Assembly (NCBI RefSeq): GCF_000007665.1
Contig: NC_006087.1
Span: 1,736,001-1,800,000, forward strand
Direction of reading: 5' to 3'
Source of the DNA: Leifsonia xyli subsp. xyli str. CTCB07
Lineage (GTDB): Bacteria > Actinomycetota > Actinomycetes > Actinomycetales > Microbacteriaceae
DNA: 64,000 nucleotides
Positions 36,586 through 45,503 of the stretch are shown here, one piece after another. The position numbers and the translations under genes are program-made. Position 1 is the first letter of the stretch; each line of letters starts with the position of its first letter. The notes under the pieces were generated by a model that was not told where the DNA came from, ran no database searches, and worked only from the letters and a program-made list of their open reading frames with translations.

Positions 36586-37881
36586 TCAGTTGAGGGCGTT
36601 CCAGCCGTCGGTCAGCTGCTTCTTCAGCTCATCGAGGCCGATCGAGTTCGCGAAGTACTTCTGGAACGCGGGGGTGGAGTACTGGTCCTTCCACTGCGGG
36701 TAGTTCGTCGCGGACTGGAACGGCGCGGCTTTCAGCTCTTCGCCCGAGGCGAGGATGGTCTCCCAGCCGTTCTTGCCCGCGGTGTCTTTGGCCACGCGGT
36801 CGCGGGCGGCGACGGAGGCGGGGATGAGCCAGTCGCCTTCGGCCAGCTTCGCCTGGTTTCCGGCGTTCATGACGTAGTCGATGAACTTCGCGGCCTGCTC
36901 GACGTGCTTGCTCTGCGCGGACACCGACATCGTCTGCGGGTTGGCCGCCTGGGCCGCGCCCGCGGACCCGGCCAGCGGCGGAAGCACCGTCCAGTTGAAC
37001 CCGGCCGGCGCCGACTCGGCGATCTGCTGGGCCACATAGTTGCCACCGAGGTACATCGCGTCTTTGCCGCCGAAGAAGCTGGGCAGCACGTCCGTTCCGC
37101 TCTGGGTGAGCGAAACCGGGTCCAACGATTTGTCCTTGTAGGCCATCGTGTTGATGCGCTCGGGCACCTGGAGCTCATCGTCACCGACGGAGATGCTGGT
37201 CTTGCCGTCCTTGGTGGCGAAGAAGCCGCCGTCGAATCCCAGAGCGAGGTTCATCACCGCGGCGGTGGGCTGCTTGAGCCCCCATCCGACGCCGAAGGTC
37301 CCGTCCGCGGTGAGCTTCTTCGACAGGCTCTGAAAGTCGTCCCAGCTCAGGGTCTTCCCGGTCGGCACCTCGACGCCGGCTTTCGCGAACGCGTCCGTGT
37401 TCGAGAACACCACGTAGGATTGCAGCAGTGTCGGCGCGGCCACGATCTTGCCGTAGGCCGTGGTGACCGCGCCCCAGACATCCTTCGAGACCTGCTTCTT
37501 CACATCGTCGCTCACGTGTTCGCTGAGGTCGGCGAGGTAGCCCTGGTTCGCGAAGCCCATGATGTCGGCCGACTCGTCGTGGATGATGTCCGGGGCGGTG
37601 CCGACCTGGAACTGCGTCACGAGCTGGTCGTGGACATTGTCCCAGCTGCCCTGCTGGAGCTTCACCTGAATGTCCGGGTTCGCCTTGTTCCACTCCTCCA
37701 CGATGCTCTTCGTGGCGGCCACCGTGGTGTCCTGGTAGGCCAGGGACTGGAAGGTCAGCGTGACCTTTCCGCCTTTGTCCGCGTCGGGGCCGCCGGAGGA
37801 CGAACAGCCGGAGAGCGCGACGGAGGCGGCGACGATGCCGGCCAGCGCGACGCCCGCGCGGGCGAAGGTTCGAGTGCGCAT
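36586..37881 (-). CDS. ABC transporter sugar-binding lipoprotein
   Basis: The protein has 431 residues. A lipoprotein signal ends in VALSGC, with lipidated Cys at residue 26, and a family 1 extracellular solute-binding fold follows (VTLTFQSLAYQDTTV, FQVGTAPDIIHDESADIMG, then GKDAMYLGGNYVAQQIA). It would capture a carbohydrate or nucleoside-like ligand at the outer membrane face and deliver it to the permeases encoded upstream. The frame is intact, although one permease is broken. The gap to the ARH gene downstream is about 50 bases. Confidence 0.92.
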   Translation of the reverse strand: MRTRTFARAGVALAGIVAASVALSGCSSSGGPDADKGGKVTLTFQSLAYQDTTVAATKSIVEEWNKANPDIQVKLQQGSWDNVHDQLVTQFQVGTAPDIIHDESADIMGFANQGYLADLSEHVSDDVKKQVSKDVWGAVTTAYGKIVAAPTLLQSYVVFSNTDAFAKAGVEVPTGKTLSWDDFQSLSKKLTADGTFGVGWGLKQPTAAVMNLALGFDGGFFATKDGKTSISVGDDELQVPERINTMAYKDKSLDPVSLTQSGTDVLPSFFGGKDAMYLGGNYVAQQIAESAPAGFNWTVLPPLAGSAGAAQAANPQTMSVSAQSKHVEQAAKFIDYVMNAGNQAKLAEGDWLIPASVAARDRVAKDTAGKNGWETILASGEELKAAPFQSATNYPQWKDQYSTPAFQKYFANSIGLDELKKQLTDGWNALN

Positions 37882-37915
37882 TGCTTTCTCTCTTTCGATG
37901 GTTGTCGGGGAGGGT

Positions 37916-38818
37916 CTAGCCCTTGACCGCGCCGCTGAGCAGCCCGGAGGTCAGACGTTTCTGGATGATGAGGAAGAAGACCAGGCTCGGGACGGTCGCC
38001 AGCAGCAACGCCGCCGCCAGCTGTCCGAGCTGCACCTGCCCCTCCGCGCCGACGAAGCGGGCGAGCGACAGCGGCAGGGTTTGCAGGGCGGGGTCCTGGA
38101 TGAGGACGAGGGCGAAGAAGAATTCGTTCCAGGCCGAGATGAAGGTGAACAGGCTGGTCGCGACCAGTCCGGGCGCGAGCAGGGGCAGCACGATGGTGCG
38201 CAGCGTGCGGAACCGGGTCGCCCCGTCCATCGCGCCGGCCTCTTCGAGCTCCACCGGGATTCCCTCCACGTAGCCTTGCAGCATCCAGAGGGCGAACGGG
38301 AGCGACCACACGGTGTAGACCAGGATGAGCCCCAGCAGATTGTTGACAAGCCCGATGTTCTTCAGCACCAGGAACAGCGGAATGATGATCAGGATGAAGG
38401 GGAACACCTGGCTGAGCAGAATCCATCTCGTCGCGATGCCGCGCAGCTTCGTGCGGAACCGGGCCAGCGCGTAGGCGGCCGGCAGCGAGATCGCGGTGAC
38501 CAGCGCTGTGGTCGCCACCGCCACGATCAGGCTGTTGCCGGCCGCGGCGAACAGATTGGCCTTCTCGATGGCTTGCGCGAAGTTGTCCCCGTTGAGGCTG
38601 GTGGGAAGGAATCCGGGGTTCGGCGATTGCAGTTCCTGCGGCGTCTTGAACGCGGTGGTGAGCAGGAACAGCAGCGGGAAGCCCAGGAAGACGATGTAGA
38701 GGACGAGCGCGACGTACTGCAGGGGCCGGCCGATCCTCCGCGAGCGGCGGATCGAGGCGCTGTGCGGCGCCGGCGTGCGGCGTCGGGGTGCGGGGGTTTT
38801 GGTGGCGATGGCGGTCAT
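37916..38818 (-). CDS. carbohydrate ABC transporter permease, MalG-like
   Basis: The protein has 300 residues and six hydrophobic segments. The inner-membrane component signature EAGAMDGATRFRTLRTIVLP, the EAA loop that docks the ATPase, lies about two thirds along. The C-terminal AVKG is typical of MalG types. The start overlaps the stop of the MalF-like gene (ATGA at 38815-38818). No ATPase gene is present in the cluster; such systems often share a general MsiK-type ATPase encoded elsewhere. Confidence 0.93.
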   Translation of the reverse strand: MTAIATKTPAPRRRTPAPHSASIRRSRRIGRPLQYVALVLYIVFLGFPLLFLLTTAFKTPQELQSPNPGFLPTSLNGDNFAQAIEKANLFAAAGNSLIVAVATTALVTAISLPAAYALARFRTKLRGIATRWILLSQVFPFILIIIPLFLVLKNIGLVNNLLGLILVYTVWSLPFALWMLQGYVEGIPVELEEAGAMDGATRFRTLRTIVLPLLAPGLVATSLFTFISAWNEFFFALVLIQDPALQTLPLSLARFVGAEGQVQLGQLAAALLLATVPSLVFFLIIQKRLTSGLLSGAVKG

Positions 38819-39762
38819 GCGTTCCGGCTCCTCAGCTGGCCTCGCAGGTAGACGAACAGGAAAATCGCGATCACCACGACCATGACGTTGCCCATCGCCG
38901 CCGCGTAGCCGAAGTTCCCGTAGCGGAAGGCCTCGTTGTAGGCGAACAGCATCGGCAGCATCGTGGTGCCGCCCGGGCCGCCGGCCGTGAGCACGAACAC
39001 CAGGGCGAAGGAGTTGAAGTTCCAGATCAGGTCGAGCGTCGTGATCGCCACGACAATCGGCCGCAACGCTGGCAGTGTGACGTGCCAGAACCGGCTCCAG
39101 GTGGTCGCCCCGTCAATGGCGGCGGCCTCGTGCAGTTCCGCCGGGACGTTCTGCAACCCGGCCAAGAAGTGTGACCGTGGTCTGCGGCATCCCCGCCCAG
39201 ACGCCGACGACGATCACCGCCGGCAGAGCGATCGACGCATCGCCCAGCCAGTTGATTTCGCTGGGCAGGCCGAGGGCGTCCAGCCCCTGGTTGATCGGCC
39301 CATAGCTCGGGTTCAGCATCAGCCGCCACATGATCGCGATGATGACCGGCGGCATCGCCCACGGCACCAGAGCCAGCGTGCGGGCCAGCCAGCGCAGCCG
39401 GAGATCGAGGTTGAGCAGCAGCGCCAAACCCAGCGACGCAAAGAACTGCAAGATGGTCACGCTGAATGCCCAGACCAGGCCGATCCCGAACGAGTTCCAG
39501 AACAGCGTGTTGCCGCTGAGTTTCACGTAGTTGTCGACACCGTTGAAGTTCACCGGCAGGTTCAGCCCGGCGCGCGCGTCGGTGAAGCCGAACAGGATGC
39601 CCTGCACCAGCGGGTACACGCTGAACAGCACCACCGGGATCAGCGCGGGCAGCACCAGCAGCCAGGCGTCCCTTCCGCCGCCACCAGCCGGGCCACCGCG
39701 GTTGCGCCGCCGAGGCTTGCGCGGTTTGGCGGTGTCAGCGCGAGAGGAGCCGCGGCCGTCAC
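38815..39762 (-). pseudogene. carbohydrate ABC transporter permease, MalF-like, frameshifted
   Basis: The gene starts at GTG 39762, overlapping the LacI stop, and reads VTAAAPLALTPPNRAS. A shift near 39672 moves it into the frame LLVLPALIPVVLFSVYPLVQ with the main helices. A second shift near 39165 moves it into the frame GLQNVPAELHEAAAIDGATT, which contains the EAA loop, and on to the end at 38815. The central frame itself would stop right after TTVTLL. Two indels leave no full-length product, so the transporter cannot work unless another MalF substitutes. Confidence 0.85.
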
Positions 39763-40787
39763 ACGATCACCTCGGCGTTCGCGCGCACGGACGACTCCCG
39801 GACCGAGAGCCGCGGCTCGATCACCACCTGTTTCACGCTGGCGTGGGGGTCGCCCAGCCGGCGGATCAGCAGCTTCGCCGCGGCCTTGTCCCGCTTGGCC
39901 GAGCCGAGGTCGACGCTCGTGATGGACGGGTTCGCAAGCTCCGCCGCGTCCGTATCGTCCATCCCCACCACAGCGACGTCCTCCGGAACCCGCAGCCCGC
40001 GGCCGGTCAGCTCCTTGAGCGCCGCCACCGCCAGCAGATCGTTCGCGCACACAATCGCGTCCGGCGACGACTGCGTCAGCATCCGCCTGACAGCCTTGCG
40101 CCCCGCCTTGAAAGTGAAGTCGGACGCCGTGACCTGCACATCCGCGCTCGTCGCCAGTCCGAACCGCTCGATCGACGCCAGGTATCCGCTCAGACGCGCC
40201 GCGCCCGGAACCGTGTCGACCGGGCCGTTCACGAACGCGATGCGCTTGCGGCCCTGCTCGACCAGATGCTCCACCGCCAGCCCGCTGCCCGCGACCGAGT
40301 CCGCCCGCACATTGTCCAGCTCCACCCCGGACGGCAGCGAACCGATGATGACGATCGGCAACCGGCTCGACCGCAGCGCCTCCACCAGCGGCTCCGTGAC
40401 CCGCAGCGGGCTCAGCAGCAGCCCATCCGCGTACCCCCGGTTGAGACTCGTGAGCAGCTCGATCTGATCCTGCGGGTCGTTTCCGGTCGAGGACAGCACC
40501 AGCCGGTAGCCGGCCTTCGCCACCACCCGGGAGACCTCGTGCATCATCTGCACGTAGACCGGGTTTCCGACATCCGCCACCGCGAACGCGATCTGATCCG
40601 TGCGGCCCGTCTTCAACGTCCGCGCGCTGGCGTCCGGCACATAGCCGAGCGCATCGGCCGCCTCCCGCACCCGCTCCGTCACACTCGCGGACGCCGGCAA
40701 CCCGTTCAGCACCCGCGACACCGACGCGATCGAGACCCCCGCGCGCTCCGCGACCAGCACCAACGTGGACTTGCGAGTCTCGACCAT
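39759..40787 (-). CDS. LacI-family transcriptional regulator
   Basis: The protein has 342 residues. The N-terminal LacI helix-turn-helix reads LVLVAERAGVSIASVSRVLN, then a hinge and a periplasmic-binding-protein-like effector domain (DGLLLSPLRVTEPLVEALRS, CANDLLAVAALKELTGRGLR). It likely represses this operon until the transported sugar binds. ATG 40787 has GAGGGAG nine bases upstream; a perfect GTAAACGTTTAC palindrome lies 31 bases further up, giving autoregulation of the whole cluster. Its stop overlaps the MalF-like start. Confidence 0.93.
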   Translation of the reverse strand: MVETRKSTLVLVAERAGVSIASVSRVLNGLPASASVTERVREAADALGYVPDASARTLKTGRTDQIAFAVADVGNPVYVQMMHEVSRVVAKAGYRLVLSSTGNDPQDQIELLTSLNRGYADGLLLSPLRVTEPLVEALRSSRLPIVIIGSLPSGVELDNVRADSVAGSGLAVEHLVEQGRKRIAFVNGPVDTVPGAARLSGYLASIERFGLATSADVQVTASDFTFKAGRKAVRRMLTQSSPDAIVCANDLLAVAALKELTGRGLRVPEDVAVVGMDDTDAAELANPSITSVDLGSAKRDKAAAKLLIRRLGDPHASVKQVVIEPRLSVRESSVRANAEVIV

Positions 40788-40817
40788 GAGCACTCCCTCA
40801 ACATCATCGTCAGGTTT

Positions 40818-40829
40818 GTAAACGTTTAC
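40818..40829. promoter_or_regulatory. LacI-type operator
   Basis: GTAAACGTTTAC is a perfect 12-base palindrome with the central CG pair that is typical of LacI/GalR-family operators. It lies between the divergent LacI-family and YigZ genes, 31 bases upstream of the regulator's ATG. It is the obvious binding site for the adjacent regulator. Confidence 0.8.
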
Positions 40830-40991
40830 GAGGAGCATAGCCGCACCGATTCGGCTCCGCAAGTCAACCCTGTGCGAACCCGCCCACAGCGAAGCCGACC
40901 GCGGACACCCGCGCGCCGGAGCCCCTGACGCCGGACCGTGTCAACGGCGAGAGGGATCAAGCGCGCAGGCTCCGCCCGCTACCGTAGTCAC

Positions 40992-41573
40992 ATGCCCCGC
41001 ACCCTCGCCGCACCCGCAAGCGCGGAGCTGGAGATCCGGAAGAGCCGCTTCCTGGCCCAGGCGCTCCCTGTCGCCAGCCGTGTGGACGCTCTGGCCGCGG
41101 TCGATGCCCTCCGAACCGAGCACCCCGGCGCGACGCACATCTGCTGGGCACTCCTCGCCGGCGGCCAGTCCGGGATGTCCGACGACGGCGAGCCCTCCGG
41201 CACGGCCGGACGGCCCATCCTCGAAGTGCTACGCTCCCACGACCTCGACGGCATGCTCGGCGTCGTCGTCCGGTACTTCGGCGGTGTGAAGCTCGGAGCG
41301 GGCGGACTCGTACGGGCGTACACCGACGCGATCGCGACAGCGCTGGCCGGAGCGGGCACAGTGGAGCGCATCCCGGAGGCGACGCTGCGGCTCGCGGCCG
41401 ATTACACCGACGCGGAAACCGTGAAGCGGTGGGCGGAGGGCGAATCGTTCACGGTGGCCGAACCGGAATACGGCGCAGAGGTGCTGCTGACGCTGCGCCT
41501 CCCCGAGACACGGGCGCCGTCCGCGAAAGAGGCCGTCGCCGATCTCAGCCGAGGCCGGGTCCGCTGGCTCTGA
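40992..41573 (+). CDS. YigZ/IMPACT family protein
   Basis: The protein has 193 residues. The UPF0029 N-terminal domain shows EIRKSRFLAQALPVASR, THICWALLAGGQSGMSDDGE, PSGTAGRPILEVL and VVRYFGGVKLGAGGLVRAYT, the last being the family signature. A small ferredoxin-like C-terminal domain follows. IMPACT relatives in eukaryotes modulate Gcn2; in bacteria the role is unclear, possibly in ribosome or RNA binding. ATG 40992 begins directly before the conserved region. The frame is intact. Confidence 0.92.
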   Translation: MPRTLAAPASAELEIRKSRFLAQALPVASRVDALAAVDALRTEHPGATHICWALLAGGQSGMSDDGEPSGTAGRPILEVLRSHDLDGMLGVVVRYFGGVKLGAGGLVRAYTDAIATALAGAGTVERIPEATLRLAADYTDAETVKRWAEGESFTVAEPEYGAEVLLTLRLPETRAPSAKEAVADLSRGRVRWL

Positions 41574-41728
41574 ATCGGGTCCTGCCGGATTCGCTCCGCT
41601 GACGCCGGAGAGACACCGTCCCGGCTGGGGAGCGGACGGCGGCGCCGACGCCGCCCGCGATGGCGTGGACCTTGCACGGTGCGAGCTGCCCGGTCCGCTC
41701 GGGGATCGGGCAGCTCGCGAGGATACGG

Positions 41729-43150
41729 CTACGTCGCCGTGACCTCAGCGGGCTCCTTCGTGTCCGGCTTCGCCGCGGCCTTCGACCCGGCAGCCTTCTT
41801 CGGCGCCTGCGCCGGAGCGGCCTCGACGGCCGGCTTCGGACGGGCAGCGAACTCCTCGAACGCGGCGCGCGGCTGCGAGAGGCCGGGAAGCGAGACGATG
41901 TCGCGGCTGAGCCAGAAGTTGTTCCACCAGCCCCACAGGACGCGCCACTTGCGTTCCCAGCTGGGCATGGCGAGACCGTGGTAGCCGCGGTGGGCGAACC
42001 AGCCGAGGACGCCCTTGATCGCGAGTTTGCCGGACTGGAGCACGCCGATGCCGAGACCGAGGCCGGCGACAGCGCCGAGGCTCTTATGGTAATACTGCCG
42101 CGGAAGCTCGCCGCGCAGGTCCGCGATGAGGTTCTTCGCGAGGAGCTTCGCCTGACGGACGGCGTGCTGCGCGTTGGGCACGCAGAAACCGCCGACACCG
42201 GCGCCGGTCAGATCGGGCACGGCCGCGACATCGCCGGCAGCCCAGGCTCCGGACACGAATTCCTCGTCGGTGCCGATACGGAGGTCGGCCCGAGTGCGGA
42301 CACGACCACGTTCCTCGATCGGGAGGTCGGTGTGGCGGACCACCGTCGGGTTCGCCATGACACCGGCGGTCCAGACGATGAGGTCGGACTCGAACGACTC
42401 GCCCGTGGAGAGCTCGATGCGGCCGTCCACCGCGCTGGTGAGCTGGGTCTCCAGATGGATCTGGGCACCGCGCTCAGCCAGGTTCTTGATCACCCAGTGA
42501 CTCGTCGGCAGTGAAACCTCCGGCATGATCCGGCCCATCGCCTCGATCAGGTGGAAGCGCGTGTCCTCGAACGAGAGCTCCGGGTACTTCGCGAGCAGGG
42601 CGCTGGCGAACGAGCGCAGCTCAGCGAAGATCTCGATGCCGGCGAAGCCTCCGCCAACGACGACGACGGTCAGCAGCCGGTCGCGCTCGGGACCGGCCGG
42701 GAGCGCTGCGGCCTTGTCGAAATTCGCGAGAAGCCGGTCGCGGATGTACACGGCCTCCTCGATCGTCTTGAGGCCGACGGCCTGGTCCGCGACGCCCGGG
42801 ATCGGGAAGGTGCGCGACACCGCGCCCGCCGTGACCACGACCTGGTCGTACTCGAACTCGTACGCCTCGCCGATGGCCGGCTGGATGGTCGCCGTCTTCT
42901 TCGCGTGGTCGATGTAGGTGACCTTCGCCGTGATGACGTTCGTCGTCGCGAGGTGACGGCGATGAGCGACCACGGCGTGACGGGGCTCGATGGAACCGGC
43001 GGCCACTTCCGGGAGGAACGGCTGGTAGGTCATATAGGGCAGCGGGTCAACCATCGTGACCTCAGCCTCACCCTTGCGCAGCTGCTTCTCAAGCTTCCAC
43101 GCCGTGTAGAAACCAGCGTATCCACCACCGACGATCAGGATTTTGGGCAC
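41729..43150 (-). CDS. ndh: type II NADH:quinone oxidoreductase
   Basis: The protein has about 473 residues. Two Rossmann dinucleotide motifs stand out: ILIVGGGYAGFYTAWKLE for FAD and VVVVGGGFAGIEIFAELR for NADH. GAWAAGDVAAVPD and a C-terminal amphipathic region (GWFAHRGYHGLAMPSWERKW) for membrane association are also present. It passes electrons from NADH to menaquinone without pumping protons. The end is an Ala/Lys/Pro-rich tail. GTG 43150 has GAGGAG ten bases upstream. It lies downstream of the subtilase gene on the same strand. Confidence 0.94.
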   Translation of the reverse strand: MPKILIVGGGYAGFYTAWKLEKQLRKGEAEVTMVDPLPYMTYQPFLPEVAAGSIEPRHAVVAHRRHLATTNVITAKVTYIDHAKKTATIQPAIGEAYEFEYDQVVVTAGAVSRTFPIPGVADQAVGLKTIEEAVYIRDRLLANFDKAAALPAGPERDRLLTVVVVGGGFAGIEIFAELRSFASALLAKYPELSFEDTRFHLIEAMGRIMPEVSLPTSHWVIKNLAERGAQIHLETQLTSAVDGRIELSTGESFESDLIVWTAGVMANPTVVRHTDLPIEERGRVRTRADLRIGTDEEFVSGAWAAGDVAAVPDLTGAGVGGFCVPNAQHAVRQAKLLAKNLIADLRGELPRQYYHKSLGAVAGLGLGIGVLQSGKLAIKGVLGWFAHRGYHGLAMPSWERKWRVLWGWWNNFWLSRDIVSLPGLSQPRAAFEEFAARPKPAVEAAPAQAPKKAAGSKAAAKPDTKEPAEVTAT

Positions 43151-43189
43151 AATAATGGGTCTCCTCAACACGAAAGTGATGGAGTTAAT

Positions 43190-44482
43190 CTACTCCCTGG
43201 TCGGCGTTCGCCTGAAATGCTTCCTCGCGCCGACTCCGCCAAGGCCCAGCAGAGCCAGAAAACCGCTGATCAGAGCGAACGGGAGCCAGAAGGTCGTGAA
43301 GAGGCTCCACAGCGGCCACAAGAACAGCGTCCACACCGCCGGGCGTTCGGGGGCGAGTCTCTGGGGCGCTGGCGCGGCCTGCGCCCCACCGTCGCCGGGC
43401 TCCGGGGCTGCTGTCGCCTCGGCGCGCCGGTGGATGCGGACCCACTCGCCCAGGTCGCCCATCGGGTTCGCCGTGACCCGCGGGATCTCCGCCGTCACGG
43501 CCGCTGCCGCATCCAGCAGTCCGAACCCGTAGATCAGGCTCGGCACCGGAGCGCCGACCGGGCGCGCGGTCTTGACGATCCGGTTGATGACATCCGCCGC
43601 CTTCAGTTCGGGATGCGCCGCCCGCACCAGCGCCACCGCGCCCGAGACCAGGGGCGCTGCGCCGGATGTGCCCGCCCACTGCACATACCCGCCGCCCGGG
43701 CTCACCCCCACAAGTTGCTCGCTCGGCGCGGAGACCCCGACGGTGATGCCTTGCGAGGAGGCGTCGAAGCTCGCGGTCCCGGCACGGTCGACGCCCGCGA
43801 CGGTGAGCACCCCGGGGATGGTGGCGGGCGCTCCCACCTCCGTGGTCCCGCTCCCCCGATTGCCCGCCGCGGCGACCACGACGGCATCGTGCGAGAAGGC
43901 GTACTGAAAGGCGTCGTCCCAGCTCGCCGGCCAGTCGAGCGTGTTGCGCATGAGCGACATATTGATCACGCTCGCGCCGTTGTCCACGGCCCAGCGCACA
44001 GCGCTGGCGATCTGCTCGTCGCTGCCGACCGCACCGGTCGCCGTCCCGAGCGCGATCGAAACGGTCAGGACGCTGGCTTCCGGAGCCGCGCCGAGAACGC
44101 CATTCCCTCTGCCTGTGCCGCGACCGGCGAGCAGGGAGGCGACCCAGGTGCCGTGGTTCGCTTCGTCGCCCGCGCCGAGCGGCTTCTGCCCGTCCGGATA
44201 CCCGACGCCCGAGACATCCGTGCCGCCGACCACCGCGCCGGCGAGGTCGGGGAAGCGGCCGTCCACGCCGGTATCGATCACGGCGACCTTGACCCCAGCG
44301 CCGCGCGTCGTGTTCCAGGCCCGCTGGAATCCGTAGTCGCTCAGCCAGTACTCGAGAGCGCGGACCTGGTCGGCGAAGACCGCCGTGGGCGCGACGAGCG
44401 TGAGGGCCAGCGCAGCCGCCAGGGTCGCCGAGATCCGCGCTGCGACGCGGCCTCCGCCGCTCAGCCGGCGTCGATCCTGCAC
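43190..44482 (-). CDS. mycosin-like S8 serine protease, membrane-anchored
   Basis: The protein is about 430 residues. After a signal segment (RISATLAAALALTLVAPTAVFA) comes a subtilisin-type domain with the catalytic Asp (KVAVIDTGVDG), His (GDEANHGTWVASL) and Ser (WAGTSGAAPLVSGAVAL). A Pro/Ala linker and a C-terminal membrane helix near WLPFALISGFLALLGLGG follow, with a basic tail. Layout and motifs resemble MycP mycosins of type VII secretion systems, but no ESX genes lie in this window. GTG 44482 overlaps the DUF501 end; GTG 44488 is an alternative. The frame is intact. Confidence 0.85.
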   Translation of the reverse strand: MQDRRRLSGGGRVAARISATLAAALALTLVAPTAVFADQVRALEYWLSDYGFQRAWNTTRGAGVKVAVIDTGVDGRFPDLAGAVVGGTDVSGVGYPDGQKPLGAGDEANHGTWVASLLAGRGTGRGNGVLGAAPEASVLTVSIALGTATGAVGSDEQIASAVRWAVDNGASVINMSLMRNTLDWPASWDDAFQYAFSHDAVVVAAAGNRGSGTTEVGAPATIPGVLTVAGVDRAGTASFDASSQGITVGVSAPSEQLVGVSPGGGYVQWAGTSGAAPLVSGAVALVRAAHPELKAADVINRIVKTARPVGAPVPSLIYGFGLLDAAAAVTAEIPRVTANPMGDLGEWVRIHRRAEATAAPEPGDGGAQAAPAPQRLAPERPAVWTLFLWPLWSLFTTFWLPFALISGFLALLGLGGVGARKHFRRTPTRE

Positions 44483-44973
44483 TCGCACACCTCCGGAGAC
44501 CAGCCGCCGCGCGCGAGCGCGAGGTCGCCGATGGGGTTCGCCCCGGGTCCGGCGGCGAGAGCGTGCGCGGCCAAAGCGTGCAGGCACTTCACCCGGGAGG
44601 GCATCCCTCCCGCGGAGATGCCCGCGATCTCCGCGACCGCCGCGACCGAATCGCGGTCGGCGAGGTACTGCTCGTGCGCAGCCCCGAAGCCACGCCGCAC
44701 CTCCTCGTCGGCGGCGAGCAGGTCGTTGTACTCGGCCATGACCTGCGTCGCCTCCAGCTGCGACATCGCGGCCGTGGCGGCCGGATGCGACAGGTAGTAG
44801 AAAGTCGGGAACGGCGTCCCATCGTCCAGGCGCGGCGAGGTGGAGACCACCGTCGGCCGGCCGCAGACGCAGCGGGCGGCGATGCCGACCACGCCACGCG
44901 CCGGGCGGCGCAACTGTTCGCTGACGACGGCGATGTCCTCGTCGGTCACGGGGTCGAAGGGCGGTCTGGTCAT
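44461..44973 (-). CDS. DUF501 protein
   Basis: The protein has 170 residues. The DUF501 pattern is present: VVSEQLRRPARGVVGIAARC, CGRPTVVSTSPRLDDGTPFP, TFYYLSHPAA, ISAGGMPSRVKCLHALAAHA and NPIGDLAL. The cysteines (CVCG, VKC, CEC) could bind metal. The family is conserved in Actinobacteria between the FtsB-like gene and ppx or similar, with unknown function. ATG 44973 overlaps the stop of the upstream gene (ATGA). Confidence 0.9.
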   Translation of the reverse strand: MTRPPFDPVTDEDIAVVSEQLRRPARGVVGIAARCVCGRPTVVSTSPRLDDGTPFPTFYYLSHPAATAAMSQLEATQVMAEYNDLLAADEEVRRGFGAAHEQYLADRDSVAAVAEIAGISAGGMPSRVKCLHALAAHALAAGPGANPIGDLALARGGWSPEVCECRIDAG

Positions 44974-45503
44974 CGCTTGCCTTCGGTGCTGGACGGGGTC
45001 GTCGGGGCGGGAGTCGATGCGGGCGTGCCGCTGAGCTGCTGGGGCGTCGCTTCGGTCAGGCCTGCGCCCATGACCGAGGCGAACAGCGAACCCACCCAAT
45101 CGGTCTTCGTCTCCTGCAGCTTCGAGCTGACCGGCTGTTCCTGCTTCTGAGCCGCCGGCTGCCGGTCGTCGATGACCAGGTAGCTGACCTCGCCCGGCAT
45201 CACGTAGTAGAGCCGGTCGCGGGCCTGCGCGCGGATATAGCTGGGGTCGTTCCACCGCGCGCGCTGCGATGCGACCTCGCCGACCTGCGCCGAGAGCTTG
45301 TCGACCGCAGCCTGCTGGTCGGCGATCTGCTGCCGCTGCGCGATGAACGCCTGCGTGGTCGGCGCCAGGATGACCACCGCCAGCACAAGCACGCCCATCA
45401 TCATGAGCGAGAACGCCGAGAAGTGGATGCCGCGCAACCAGAGTCCGGCCGCGCCCGGGGCGGAGAACGCGGCGGCGACGCGGCGTGTGCGCGGCTTAGC
45501 CAT
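44970..45503 (-). CDS. FtsB/DivIC-like septum formation protein
   Basis: The protein has 177 residues. A basic N-terminus and one helix (about residues 29-47, SLMMMGVLVLAVVILAP) precede a coiled coil (RQQIADQQAAVDKLSAQVGE) and the FtsB/DivIC tail DPSYIRAQARDRLYYVMPGE. A Pro/Thr-rich end is added. It is expected to join FtsL and FtsQ at the division site. Its position directly downstream of eno is the standard actinobacterial context. ATG 45503 is chosen for length. Confidence 0.9.
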   Translation of the reverse strand: MAKPRTRRVAAAFSAPGAAGLWLRGIHFSAFSLMMMGVLVLAVVILAPTTQAFIAQRQQIADQQAAVDKLSAQVGEVASQRARWNDPSYIRAQARDRLYYVMPGEVSYLVIDDRQPAAQKQEQPVSSKLQETKTDWVGSLFASVMGAGLTEATPQQLSGTPASTPAPTTPSSTEGKR

